Part shown: positions 18,573 through 27,838 of the stretch, in pieces
How the letters are laid out: each line of letters starts with the position of its first letter
Numbering within the stretch: position 1 is the first letter of the stretch
DNA from: Pontibacter silvestris
GTDB lineage: Bacteria; Bacteroidota; Bacteroidia; Cytophagales; Hymenobacteraceae
Length of the DNA stretch: 64,000 bases
Reading direction: 5' to 3'
Assembly (NCBI RefSeq): GCF_020907275.1
Contig: NZ_JAJJWI010000006.1
Span: forward strand, 124,001-188,000
Translations under genes and position numbers: made by a program
The notes under the pieces: model-generated
Told to the model about the DNA's origin: nothing
The model's database searches: none
The model's input: only the letters and a program-made list of their open reading frames with translations

Positions 18573-19952
18573 TTAGATAACGGTGTTAGGGTCGAAGTCT
18601 TCCAGGTAATCAGCTACACGACGTACGAACATACCTCCCAGAGAGCCGTCTACTACACGGTGGTCGTAAGAGTGCGACAGGAACATGAAGTGGCGGATAC
18701 CAATCAGATCTCCTTCTGGAGTCTCGATAACGGCAGGCTTTTTCTTGATCGCACCAAGTGCCATAATAGCTACCTGTGGCTGCATAATAATAGGTGTACC
18801 CATTACGTTGCCAAAAGATCCTACATTAGAAACCGTGTACGTAGCACCTGAAAGATCATCTGGTGTAAGTTTGTTGTTACGGGCACGGTTTGCCAGGTCG
18901 TTCACCTTTTTAGTTAAACCGTTCAGGTTCATCTGGTCGGCGTTCTTAATATTGGGCACAATCAGGTTTCCGCTAGGCAAAGCAACGGCCATGCCTACGT
19001 TAATGTCTTTGTGGCGGATAATGTTATTGCCGTCTACAGATACATTAATCATCGGGAAGTCTTTGATAGCTTTTATAATAGCATCTATCAGAAGCGGTGT
19101 AAAGGTAAGGTTCTCTCCCTCGCGCTTTTTGTAAGCTTCTTTATGTTTGTTCCTCCAGTTAACCAGGTTAGTTACATCAGCCTCTACAAAAGAAGTAACA
19201 TGCGGAGAGATACGTTTGCTTTCCACCATGCGGTCGGCAATCAGACGGCGCATGCGGTCCATTTCTATAATTTCATCGTTACTGCTGAAAGAAGAAGTTG
19301 GCTTAGATGCAATTGCCGGCGCTGTCTGCGTTTGTGTTGCTGGTGCAGCCTGAGGCTGCGAGTTAGTAACAGGCGCTGCTGTTGTGCTTGCTTCAGTAGA
19401 AGCCTGTACTTGTTCCGGAGTACCTTTACGGCTCTCTACATAAGCCAAAATATCCTTTTTAGACACTCTGCCCTCCTGACCAGTACCTGGTACATATTCT
19501 AGTTCCTGCATAGATATGCCCTCTTCACGGGCAATGTTCAGCACCAGCGGAGAGTAAAAACGACCTGGAGCAGGCTGAGCAAGTCTGGCTACAGTTGGAT
19601 TGGCTGCTGACACAGTATTAGGCTCTGCTGAAGCAGGCTCAGCCTCTGCAGCAGGAGCAGTGGTAGTTTCTTCAGTGGCAGTAGCAGCGGGAGTTTCTGT
19701 AGTGTCTTCACCATTCGTGGCAATAATAGCGATAGGTGCTCCAACAGCTACTACATCACCTTCTTTTGCCAAAATCTCTTTCAGTGTGCCACCTTCAATA
19801 GCAGGCACCTCTGTGTCTACCTTATCAGTTGCTACTTCCAATACCGATTCATCTTCCTCAATTGTGTCTCCCACATTCTTGAGCCATTTCAAAATGGTAC
19901 CTTCCATGATACTTTCGCCCATTTTGGGCATAACCATTTCTACAAAAGCCAT
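18573..19952 (-). CDS. 2-oxoacid dehydrogenase E2 (dihydrolipoamide acyltransferase)
   Basis: 459 aa. This is the core subunit of a pyruvate, 2-oxoglutarate or branched-chain oxoacid dehydrogenase complex. It carries an N-terminal lipoyl domain with the modified Lys in ATDKVDTEVPA (about residue 43) and an Ala/Thr/Pro-rich swinging linker. A peripheral-subunit-binding domain follows (LVLNIAREEGISMQEL, GTGQEGRVSKKDI, about 130-170), then a second flexible linker. The catalytic acyltransferase domain ends in HSYDHRVVDGSLGG with the active-site His and Asp. E1 and E3 genes are not adjacent. The sequence resembles branched-chain-type E2 proteins, but the acyl substrate cannot be fixed from the sequence alone. 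Confidence 0.92.
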   Translation of the reverse strand: MAFVEMVMPKMGESIMEGTILKWLKNVGDTIEEDESVLEVATDKVDTEVPAIEGGTLKEILAKEGDVVAVGAPIAIIATNGEDTTETPAATATEETTTAPAAEAEPASAEPNTVSAANPTVARLAQPAPGRFYSPLVLNIAREEGISMQELEYVPGTGQEGRVSKKDILAYVESRKGTPEQVQASTEASTTAAPVTNSQPQAAPATQTQTAPAIASKPTSSFSSNDEIIEMDRMRRLIADRMVESKRISPHVTSFVEADVTNLVNWRNKHKEAYKKREGENLTFTPLLIDAIIKAIKDFPMINVSVDGNNIIRHKDINVGMAVALPSGNLIVPNIKNADQMNLNGLTKKVNDLANRARNNKLTPDDLSGATYTVSNVGSFGNVMGTPIIMQPQVAIMALGAIKKKPAVIETPEGDLIGIRHFMFLSHSYDHRVVDGSLGGMFVRRVADYLEDFDPNTVI

Positions 19953-20118
19953 GCGTTGTTATTCTATGTTCATGTGTTAAGATGATAGCTACTAGATTTT
20001 AGATACTTAACATTTTAGCAGTATAAAATGTATGCATCCTGAACTTTATGCTAAGACATAATTTTACTGTTTGTCTAAAATCTAGGTTCTAGTTCTGGAC
20101 AAAGTTAAGTATTTTAAC

Positions 20119-21378
20119 CTATTCCTCAACCGTGGCCAATAAACTTTGGCGCATGAGGTTCAGAACGGCTATGGTGGTGTACTCTATATTTAGAATCCGG
20201 TCTTTGTTGTAACTGAGAAGTTTAGTTACTGTTTTGTCTTTGTCAGCGTAGGCTATCCATATAGTACCCACTGGCTTATCCGGGGTGCCTCCATCAGGCC
20301 CTGCAATACCGCTTGTAGCTACCCCAATGTCTGTGTTGAACTTCATGCGTATGCCTTCTGCCATCTGTCGCACAGTGTCTTCGCTAACAGCACCATATTG
20401 GGCAAGCGTATCGGGTTTAACACCTAGCTGCTCTGTTTTAACATGATTATGATAGGCTATCACGCTGCCTATATAATAAGCAGAGCTACCAGGCACGCTG
20501 GTAAACTTGTGTGCCAACAAACCTCCCGTACAACTTTCGGCTGTGGCTATTGTTAGCTTCTGCGTTTTTAGTAGTTGCCCCACGGCTTCTTCTAATTTCA
20601 CTTCACCATAAGCAAAAATGTAATCCGGTATTATCTGTGAGAGAATATCCACCTGCTGTTGTAATTCTTTCTCTAGTGCTTCTTCATTATCGCCCTGACC
20701 GGTAAGCCGTAGGCGCACACCTCCTAAATGCGGGAGGTAAGCCAGCCTGATATGTGGCGGTAGGGTAAGTTCCCATTGCTCTATGGTATCTGCCAGCGTA
20801 GATTCCGGTACGCCTGCCGTTTGTACAACTTTGTGGATGATCTGAGGCGTTTTGAAATGCTCCTGTAGTTTAGGTAATACAATATCAGTCATCATGCGTT
20901 TCATTTCAAAAGGAACCCCCGGCATCGAAACAAAAATTTTCCCTTCCTCTTCAAACCACATGCCTGGTGCTGTGCCCAATATATTACGCACAGGTGTGCA
21001 GGCTGCCGGTAAGAAGGCCTGTTGCCTGTTTAGTTCGCTTACCTCAATGCCTCTTCTGCTGAAAATAGCTTTTACATCCTCCAGCGACGGCTCATGTAGT
21101 TTTAGCTCTGTGTTAAAGTAAGCCGTCAGAATATTTTTGGTGAGATCATCTTTTGTAGGGCCTAATCCACCTGTTATAAGCATAATGTCTGCCCTGGTTT
21201 TAGCGTTGTCCAGTGCCTCTATTATATGGGCTGCACTGTCAGAAACAGAGGTTATCTGCTTTACCTTTATACCAATTTTAGTTAGCTCCATACCCATCCA
21301 GGCAGAGTTCGTGTCAACAATCTGGCCGTAGAGTATCTCGTCGCCTATCGTTATTATTTCTGCGATTACCGCTTCCAT
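20119..21378 (-). CDS. cinA: CinA family protein (nicotinamide-nucleotide amidase)
   Basis: 419 aa. The N-terminal MoCF-like domain (EIITIGDEILYGQIVDTNSA, TGGLGPTKDDLT) belongs to the COG1058 group, whose members hydrolyse ADP-ribose-type compounds. The C-terminal domain (from about residue 260) is the PncC amidase with TIATAESCTGGLLAHKF and GVATSGIAGPDGGTPDKPVG, which converts NMN to nicotinic acid mononucleotide in pyridine-nucleotide recycling. Both domains are complete and of normal length. The E2 gene lies 166 bp downstream on the same strand. Confidence 0.93.
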   Translation of the reverse strand: MEAVIAEIITIGDEILYGQIVDTNSAWMGMELTKIGIKVKQITSVSDSAAHIIEALDNAKTRADIMLITGGLGPTKDDLTKNILTAYFNTELKLHEPSLEDVKAIFSRRGIEVSELNRQQAFLPAACTPVRNILGTAPGMWFEEEGKIFVSMPGVPFEMKRMMTDIVLPKLQEHFKTPQIIHKVVQTAGVPESTLADTIEQWELTLPPHIRLAYLPHLGGVRLRLTGQGDNEEALEKELQQQVDILSQIIPDYIFAYGEVKLEEAVGQLLKTQKLTIATAESCTGGLLAHKFTSVPGSSAYYIGSVIAYHNHVKTEQLGVKPDTLAQYGAVSEDTVRQMAEGIRMKFNTDIGVATSGIAGPDGGTPDKPVGTIWIAYADKDKTVTKLLSYNKDRILNIEYTTIAVLNLMRQSLLATVEE

Positions 21379-21618
21379 TTATTTTTGGTCTGATTTATGT
21401 TTTAGTATCAAAACTGCTTTAAGTTAAATATGTTCAGTTAAAAAAGTGCAGGAAACAAGACTTTAGATGTTGTCTAAGCATTATAAGCTGTTTTAGCTGG
21501 CATTAACTTTTGCCTGTGTTTCCGTAAAAGTCTGGCAGTGCATCTTTTTGTTTTGATCAGGGTTATAAAAAAATCTTTAAGATAGACTCCTTCAATTTTT
21601 ACTAATAAATTATTACTT

Positions 21619-22347
21619 ATGAGAAAACTAGTTTACGCTTCCTTTATTGCTTTGGCTATGTCTGCGGCTGCATGTACTGTGGCTGATGTACAACGCACTG
21701 TAGATGGTGTGTTGGCAGGTACAGGAGGTACTCTTACCCGTGATGAGGTAGCGAATGGATTGAAACAAGCTCTTGAAGTTGGTATAAAAAAAGGCTCTGA
21801 TCAGGCTTCAGAGGAAAATGGATATTACAGAAACCCCCTTATTCGCATTCCATTTCCGGAAGATGTGCAGCGGGTAGAGAATACATTGCGGCAAATAGGC
21901 TTAGGTAACCAGGTAGATAAATTTGTGCTTACCTTAAACCGTGGAGCCGAGGATGCCGCTAAAAGTGCTGTACCCATTTTTGTCAGTGCTATTCAACAAA
22001 TGACCATAGCTGATGCCTGGGCTATTCTGAAAGGTGATAAAGATGCGGCCACACAATATCTGAAGCGTACAACGTCACAGCAACTTTATAATGCCTTTAA
22101 CCCGGTGATGGTAAAATCTTTGGAAAAAACAAATGCCACAAAATACTATGCCGATATTGTGACGCAGTATAATAAGGTGCCGTTGGTACAGAAAGTAAAC
22201 CCTGATCTGGATGATTATGCTACACAAAAAGCAATAGATGGTCTCTTTGTGCTGATTGCGCAGGAAGAGGAGAATATTCGCGAGAATCCGGTTGCCCGAA
22301 CAACGGAGTTGTTAAAAAGGGTGTTCTCAAGTCAGAATCAGTCTTAG
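21619..22347 (+). CDS. DUF4197 family lipoprotein
   Basis: 242 aa. The signal sequence ends with AMSAAACTV, where Cys19 is a probable lipidation site. The mature part is helical, with the DUF4197 phrases EVANGLKQALEVGIKKGSDQ, IRIPFPEDVQRVENTLRQIG and MTIADAWAILKGDKDAATQY. The family is common in Bacteroidota and Proteobacteria as small periplasmic or outer-membrane lipoproteins of unknown role. It is monocistronic with a strong terminator. Confidence 0.88.
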   Translation: MRKLVYASFIALAMSAAACTVADVQRTVDGVLAGTGGTLTRDEVANGLKQALEVGIKKGSDQASEENGYYRNPLIRIPFPEDVQRVENTLRQIGLGNQVDKFVLTLNRGAEDAAKSAVPIFVSAIQQMTIADAWAILKGDKDAATQYLKRTTSQQLYNAFNPVMVKSLEKTNATKYYADIVTQYNKVPLVQKVNPDLDDYATQKAIDGLFVLIAQEEENIRENPVARTTELLKRVFSSQNQS

Positions 22348-22375
22348 GCTTAGTTAAAGTACTTTTGTCTGTTTT

Positions 22376-22413
22376 GCCCCCGCTCTACTTAAAAGTAAAG
22401 CGGGGGCTTTTTT
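22376..22413 (+). terminator. Intrinsic terminator of the DUF4197 gene
   Basis: gcccccgct pairs with agcgggggc, followed directly by six T. One of the strongest terminators in the window. Confidence 0.92.
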
Positions 22414-22488
22414 ATGGAACATAAAGTGCTCAATAAAAGTACAATACACCAATTTTAAGGTACATAACAGCACTAGCACAAATTAGCT

Positions 22489-23772
22489 ATGGAAAACAAA
22501 CGAATAAAATATAATCCTATTACCAAAGAGAGAGATCTGGATGTGCTAATTGAAGAGATCGGCGATGCACGGGTTGTTATGCTGGGGGAAGCCTCTCATG
22601 GTACATCAGAGTACTATACCTGGCGAGCAGCCATCTCTAGACGCCTGGTTGAAGAAAAAGGATTTAGCTTTATCTCAGTGGAGGGAGACTGGCCGGAGTG
22701 CTATGCTGTTAATCGCCTGGTAAAAGGTTACCGGGACTCAGGCAGCAAGATAGCCGATGTGTTGCAGGTATATAGGCGCTGGCCTACGTGGATGTGGGCG
22801 AACTGGGAAGTAGCTGCACTGATAGAATGGATGCGGGAAAATAACCACCTGCGTACCGGGAATAATAAAGTTGGTTTCTATGGGCTGGACGTGTACAGTC
22901 TTTGGGAGTCGCTGGACCAGATACTGAATTACCTGGAGCGGAACGATGGCCAAACAGCCGATGCTGCCCGTAATGCCATTAATTGTTTTGAGCCATTCAA
23001 CAGAGATCCGCAGAATTATGCCCGTGCCACCGCTTTTGTTCCAACTGACTGCGAGAAAGAAGTAATAGAAATGCTGCAGCGCATCTCAAAGCAGCCTACG
23101 TTTACCGATGATCCGGAGAATGACTTTAACACGAAACAAAATGCCCTGGTAGCGGTAAATGCCGAAAAATATTACAGAGCAATGATAAGGGGAGGAGCAG
23201 ACTCCTGGAACGTGCGCGACAGCCACATGATGGAGACACTGGACCGCCTATTGGAGTTTCATGGTCCGGAATCCAAAGCCATTGTTTGGGAGCACAACAC
23301 ACACATTGGCGATGCCAGTGCTACCGATATGGCCGATGATGGCATGTATAATATAGGGCAGCTGGCCCGGGAGAAATACGGCAGAGAAAATGTGAAGCTG
23401 GTAGGCTTTGGAACTTACCAAGGCTCTGTTATTGCTGGTAAATCATGGGGAGCACCTATGCAGAAAATGGAAGTGCCTCCTGCTGCCAAAGGTAGCTGGG
23501 AAGAAATGCTTCACAGCCTGAGTACGGATGATAAAATCATTCTCTCCAAAGACCTAAAGGAAATACCAGAACTGCAGAGGCGAATTGGTCATAGGGCCAT
23601 AGGCGTGGTGTATGATGCAAAGTTTGAGCAGTATGGCAATTACGTGCCTACTGTTATTCCGGAAAGGTATGATGCTTTTCTGTACTTTGATGAAACGGAA
23701 GCTGTTCACCCATTGCACATGAAAAACAAAGGAAGTAATAAAGAACCTGATTTATATCCGTGGAACCGGTAA
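22489..23772 (+). CDS. Erythromycin esterase family protein (EreA-like fold)
   Basis: 427 aa. Family motifs: VVMLGEASHGTSEYY near residue 32 with the catalytic-type His, ISVEGDWPECYAVNRL, and VWEHNTHIGDA with the second conserved Glu-His pair. Chromosomal members of this superfamily are widespread. Most have no shown macrolide activity, so antibiotic resistance should not be assumed. No signal peptide is seen. It is a single-gene unit between strong terminators. Confidence 0.88.
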   Translation: MENKRIKYNPITKERDLDVLIEEIGDARVVMLGEASHGTSEYYTWRAAISRRLVEEKGFSFISVEGDWPECYAVNRLVKGYRDSGSKIADVLQVYRRWPTWMWANWEVAALIEWMRENNHLRTGNNKVGFYGLDVYSLWESLDQILNYLERNDGQTADAARNAINCFEPFNRDPQNYARATAFVPTDCEKEVIEMLQRISKQPTFTDDPENDFNTKQNALVAVNAEKYYRAMIRGGADSWNVRDSHMMETLDRLLEFHGPESKAIVWEHNTHIGDASATDMADDGMYNIGQLAREKYGRENVKLVGFGTYQGSVIAGKSWGAPMQKMEVPPAAKGSWEEMLHSLSTDDKIILSKDLKEIPELQRRIGHRAIGVVYDAKFEQYGNYVPTVIPERYDAFLYFDETEAVHPLHMKNKGSNKEPDLYPWNR

Positions 23773-23831
23773 CAGCTTTATCTTTAAGCCCTTTTAATGG
23801 ATAATGGAAATAAGCTATAAATGCTGTAGTT

Positions 23832-23878
23832 CAGGTGCCTTTTAGTATTTTATCATAAAGTATAATAGAAGGCACCTG
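23832..23878. terminator. Hairpin between convergent units
   Basis: A 10-bp perfect outer stem (23832-23841 with 23869-23878) with partly paired AT-rich interior. It lies between the esterase gene and the AraC pseudogene. Confidence 0.6.
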
Positions 23879-23881
23879 CAC

Positions 23882-24692
23882 TTAATTCAGAGTTCGAATG
23901 TGTGCAGCAGTTTTAGATGCTCCTGTACAACCTGTTATGTCTTTAAATTGCTTAGTGAAGTTAGAAAGCGTGTTAAAGCCACTATCGTAACCCATTTGGA
24001 TAATGTTTATATCTTCTTCATTTAAGCGCTGCAGGCATGGCCTATCCGTATTCACTAAGGAAGTCAGAAAAAGCTTTGTTCGCCCTGAATTTAAAGTAGG
24101 GGTAAAAGAACTTAAAGACACATTAGCTATGGGGACAACCTCTTCTAAACTTACTTTTTTCTTAAAGTTCTTTATAATGTGTTCATAAACACGGCTCATT
24201 TGGTCTGTCCCCGATTCCTTGATCAGTTTAACATATTCTGAATGGGCAATTGAAGAGCAATCTGTTGAAAGGGCAAGTATATGAAGTATCTTTAACAGCT
24301 GAATAATACTTTCTACTCCTTTCAGGTGCAGCAAATCAATCATCATCCGGCTAATGCAGCGGTTTGTCTTACCGTTTATTTCTAAACCTAGTCTAGCTCT
24401 ATGAAATAAACGATGAATACTCTTTAATTCCTCTTTTGCTGAATACATCCTCCCCAAAAGTTTTCTTGAAAATAGATGACGATACCTCTGCTTGATAAAC
24501 TGCTTGTTTCCTCAAAGCACTTGTTGTCATTCCGCCACAAATGAGGCAGGTTAGGCCTTTAAGGACCAGGTCGTGTTCTTTGAAAGTCTTTGTGTTGTCT
24601 CCTGCAAAGCGGGTTCCTCTGCCTTCTAATACCAGAAACAACTGATGCTCCTGGTAAAAGTGCCGGTTTCTGTAAAAGTAGGGCGCTTCTCT
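23882..24692 (-). pseudogene. AraC-family regulator, decayed by multiple small indels
   Basis: Read across frames the family order is intact. A cupin N-domain (FYRNRHFYQEHQLFLVLEGRG from about 24680, then NLPHLWRNDNKCFEE) leads to ELKSIHRLFHRARLGLEI, VYEHIIKNFKKKVSLEEV, YFKFRANKAFSDFLSE, RIGHAC and NEEDINIIQMGYDSGFNTLS. At least six frame changes are needed. Two open frames survive (23882-24457 and 24399-24641), but neither encodes a working protein. In the first, the HTH region is scrambled by three apparent 1-nt deletions at about 24099-24102, 24050-24053 and 24027-24031. These cancel and hide the damage. No start codon or full N-terminus remains. Confidence 0.88.
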
Positions 24693-24761
24693 TTAGTCTA
24701 TATATGCCTTGATTTATTTTAAAACTTGTTGATAATTAATATAAAGTATATAAGAAGTTAG

Positions 24762-24813
24762 CATGGCAAGACGATGTCTTAAGCCTCAAACATTCGTTTG
24801 AGGCTTTTTTTTT
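24762..24813 (+). ncRNA. Candidate small RNA ending at an orphan intrinsic terminator
   Basis: A small hairpin aagac-gat-gtctt (24768-24780) abuts a strong terminator: aagcctcaaa (24781-24790) pairs with tttgaggctt (24797-24806), followed by a run of nine or ten T to 24813. No + strand gene precedes it: the AraC relic is on the other strand. The upstream 70 bp are AT-rich with TTG at 24727. It may be a short RNA or the remnant end of a lost gene. The 5' end is a guess. Confidence 0.3.
24781..24813 (+). terminator. Orphan intrinsic terminator
   Basis: A 10-bp stem with a 6-nt loop and a long T-run, with no upstream + strand coding gene. Confidence 0.8.
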
Positions 24814-24901
24814 CTACATTTGGCAAGTCTATAAGACTTTGGGCAGTAGTTGGTAAAGTACTATATTTCTTTAACTGACAAAGTGCCATCTGCATTTACC
24901 T

Positions 24902-25519
24902 ATGGATAATCCGATTAAAATTTATGTGCCGGTAAAAGTTACATACTCGGCTTTGGAAGATGTGTTGAAGAAGCAAGTGGTTGGTGAATATATTCCTAAA
25001 CCAGATGAAGGAGATAGTATAGCACCATATGCGCAAATTCTGGATGTTAGACTCGAAGAGACCAACTCAGATGCTTATAATATTGGCCTTAGGATTAGAT
25101 TAAGAGTTCTCCGCACAGTATTGAAACGGGATCAGGTTGATCTGCAAGTACAGGTAAGCCTCGATTATGATAATACAATGCAACAGCTATTTGTCCGGAA
25201 GTTTAGATTGGAATCTAAAACCTCTAGCGGTTTCTATAATACAGCATTAGAAGTACTGGCAAATAAGGTGGCTTATAATCAAATCTTAAAAAAGGCAAAG
25301 GCTAACTTGGCAGAGATCATAGCTGGAGAAGTGAAAAAGGTCAACGAACTGTTGAAAAAAGGGCTTGATCTGAAAGGGCTTAATCTTTTGGGAACTGTAA
25401 ATGAGATTCAAGTACATGATATTACTCCTATGCCAGATCATGTGTCGCTTTCCTTTGAACTGCAAGGGAAACTGGAAGTGGCTATTTCTGATCTAATTAG
25501 TTTCATGCCTGCCAAATAA
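24902..25519 (+). CDS. DUF4403-like protein
   Basis: 205 aa with no signal peptide. The start NPIKIYVPVKVTYSALEDVL and the later segment NEIQVHDITPMPDHVSLSFELQG look like DUF4403 or related TULIP-type lipid-binding-fold modules. The usual DUF4403 protein is about twice as long and exported, so this may be a single-repeat relative. An amphipathic helix with many Lys lies in the middle. It sits inside a stretch of decayed genes yet its frame is intact. The family call is from pattern memory and is only moderately secure. Confidence 0.5.
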   Translation: MDNPIKIYVPVKVTYSALEDVLKKQVVGEYIPKPDEGDSIAPYAQILDVRLEETNSDAYNIGLRIRLRVLRTVLKRDQVDLQVQVSLDYDNTMQQLFVRKFRLESKTSSGFYNTALEVLANKVAYNQILKKAKANLAEIIAGEVKKVNELLKKGLDLKGLNLLGTVNEIQVHDITPMPDHVSLSFELQGKLEVAISDLISFMPAK

Positions 25520-25886
25520 GGGACTCGTGGTTGTCAAAAGCAAAAGCAGTTATAATGGGTATATACTCTGAAAGTTGCAATCGGTAAAACACATTGAAAA
25601 ATTATAAGCATAAACAGCTTTAAAAGCATTAAACCGGTTCTCTTTATGGTGGAGCGGTGTTTCTGTCAGAAGGTCCTCATGAATTTATTTCCCCAGATAC
25701 ACAAGGAGCAGGGCACTTCGGAAATCTATTTTACATCTTCTGTGTTTCTTGGCTTCTTTGTGGAAACTTTTGAAACCGCCTGTCGGTGTACTGATGCAGC
25801 CTGACTGGAGGTGTGACGTTGCTAGACAAACATAAACTAAGGTAGCTTATGCAGGCAGGTCCCTTTGCTTAAGCCAATTGTTACCT
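25520..25886. other. 367-bp region without an intact gene
   Basis: Between the DUF4403-like gene and the SusC relic. A + strand frame of about 50 codons begins at the ATG near 25647 but resembles nothing. The missing C-terminal two thirds of the SusC gene is not here in recognisable form. No RNA or strong hairpin is seen. Confidence 0.5.
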
Positions 25887-27682
25887 TTAATTATAGTTGT
25901 AGATGACTCTGCCAAACAGCGAGGCAAGTGTTTCCTGATACTCACTTCCCCAGAAAAACTGGTTTTCATTCGATACAGGGAAAGCCAGTGATGCATCATC
26001 TAAATGTTCTACCGGAATACCAGATTTTGTACCGCCTTGCTCTTCTCCATAGTTACATTACGCAGAAGTACCAATCAGTGCTGTAAAGTTGTGTAAGCCA
26101 AATGAGCGATTATAAGAGGCTGTATTTTCCCAGAGCCAAAACATGCCCCTGTTGGCATTACGGGTATAATCATTTAAGGTGTTATTAAACGTGCCACTTA
26201 AATAGTAGACAGGTGAGAAGCTTTGATCGCCCCAAAAGGAGAGGTCTACACCTATGTTTGACCTTAAGCGAAGCCCCGTAGTAGGTTCTATTTCAGCAAA
26301 AGCATTACCCACAATTTTATCAGACCAGCCTTTACTTTGCGCAACTGCCAGTGCTGCAACCGGGTTCAGAATCTCAGAGAATACGTTCTGAGATATACCA
26401 TAAGGTCTGCCATAGACATCTCGTACGACAGGCTGGTCGGTGAAAGGAGGGGCGTTTAACCGGGATGGGTCTGTTTCAACAACAGGTGTGAGTGGGGCCA
26501 TGTTGATAGCTCTGTTAAGAGGAGCTCCCCATTCGCTATTAGGGTCTATACCTACGGAGGAGGTGCGGGTATAGCCTATGTTATTGCCAAACGTAATGGC
26601 CTTGGTTATCTTATGGTTTGAGTTGAGCCTTAAAGTAAATCTCTCATACTGCGAGTTGGATGGCGCTACACTTCCCTCCTGATCAAGGTAGCCGAAAGAG
26701 GCATAAAACGTAGATTTTTCTCCTCCGCCAGAAAGGCTTAGTTCATTATTCTGAATGCGAGCATCGTCGCTAAAGACAGTTAGTACCTTGGCCAAGTGCT
26801 GCAGGATCAGGTAAGCGTATGCCTCCTCCGTTTGCAACGCTTGCTTCGTTATATAGTGTAGCATATTCGCGTGCGTTCAGAAGATCCAGCTTACGCCAAG
26901 GCGCCTGAGTGCCGACATAACCATTATAGTTAACTGTCATTTGGCCGCTTTTACCTTTTTTGGTGGTAACTATAATCACACCGTTTGCTGCTCGGGCACC
27001 ATAAATGGCAGCAAATGCAGCATCTTTCAGTACCTCAATCGACTCAATATCAGCTTGGTTCAAATAGTCAATACCACCGCCAACCTGTACACCATCCACA
27101 ATATAAAGTGGTAATGGTAGTGGTACCACGTACTCTTACAGTAGAGGCCGCTCCAGGTTGCCCTGAACTAGAGGTAATGGTTAAGCCTGATGTTCTTCCC
27201 TGCAATGCCTGCTCTACACGTGTAACAGGCATGTTTTCCAGGTCTTCAGCACCAACCTTGGAAATAGCTCCAGTAACCACGCTTTTTTTCTGTTCTCCGT
27301 AACCTATAACAACCACCTCTTCCAAAGCTTTGGCATCGGTATTTAAGGTGATATTAACAGAAGTTGTACCAGGTGCTACAGAAACTTCTTTAGTAACAAA
27401 TCCTATGTAAGATACTACAAATGTACCTCCTTCATCGGGTACTACGATAGTGTAATTACCTCTTGCATCTGTTATGATGACTGTTGAACTTCCTTTTAAA
27501 GCTACGCTTGCACCAATTAGAGGCTCACCTTCCTCAGAAGTTACTTTACCTGTAACAGTACTGGCATAACTACTAATGTTAACCATTGGGTAAGTTTTAC
27601 TTATGTCTTCTGCATAAGAAACTGTGTTTATACAGGTTGTTGTAATTGCATAGTTAACTGCTATGTAGAAATATTTTCTCAT
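25887..27682 (-). pseudogene. SusC/RagA-type TonB-dependent receptor, truncated and frameshifted
   Basis: The N-terminal part is normal: signal-like start, carboxypeptidase-like domain (GKVTSEEGEPLIGASVALKG), TonB box region (EEVVVIGYGEQKK) and plug domain. Frames change near 27110 (before [13 protein letters not shown]) and near 26790 (before SDDARIQNNELSLSGG). A third break near 26065 (after ALIGTSA) is followed by YGEEQGGTKSGIPVEHLDDA and FWGSEYQETLASLFGRVIYN, which stops at 25887. Each break fits loss of a few codons. The rest of the barrel (several hundred residues) and any SusD partner are absent. Intact relatives import glycans or peptides across the outer membrane. Confidence 0.92.
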
Positions 27683-27838
27683 AAACTTTTAGTTGAATTT
27701 AAAAGGTCCTTTGTTTTTTCAATAGTGTTGGGATATTCTATTTTAATATTTACATATGTTTGATCGTTAGGTAGATGAAGCGTGCCTTACTTAATAAAAG
27801 TTTAAGGGTATAAATTTTGCAACTGTTTTTATTCTTAG

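Noticed and set aside
18685..19134. Long frame antisense to the E2 gene
   Set aside because: It is a shadow of a conserved coding region; the Ser/Ile-rich reading is typical of antisense artefacts.
19992..20085. Inverted repeat ctagattttaga / tctaaaatctag around a 70-bp spacer between cinA and the E2 gene
   Set aside because: A 12-bp AT-rich match at this distance is weak, and neighbouring matches are not in hairpin order.
22489..23772. Macrolide resistance gene
   Set aside because: The fold is that of the erythromycin esterase superfamily, but chromosomal members mostly lack shown macrolide activity and there is no resistance context.
26985..27302. 105-codon frame antisense to the SusC relic
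   Set aside because: No start context or family match. The - strand clearly carries the SusC plug domain.
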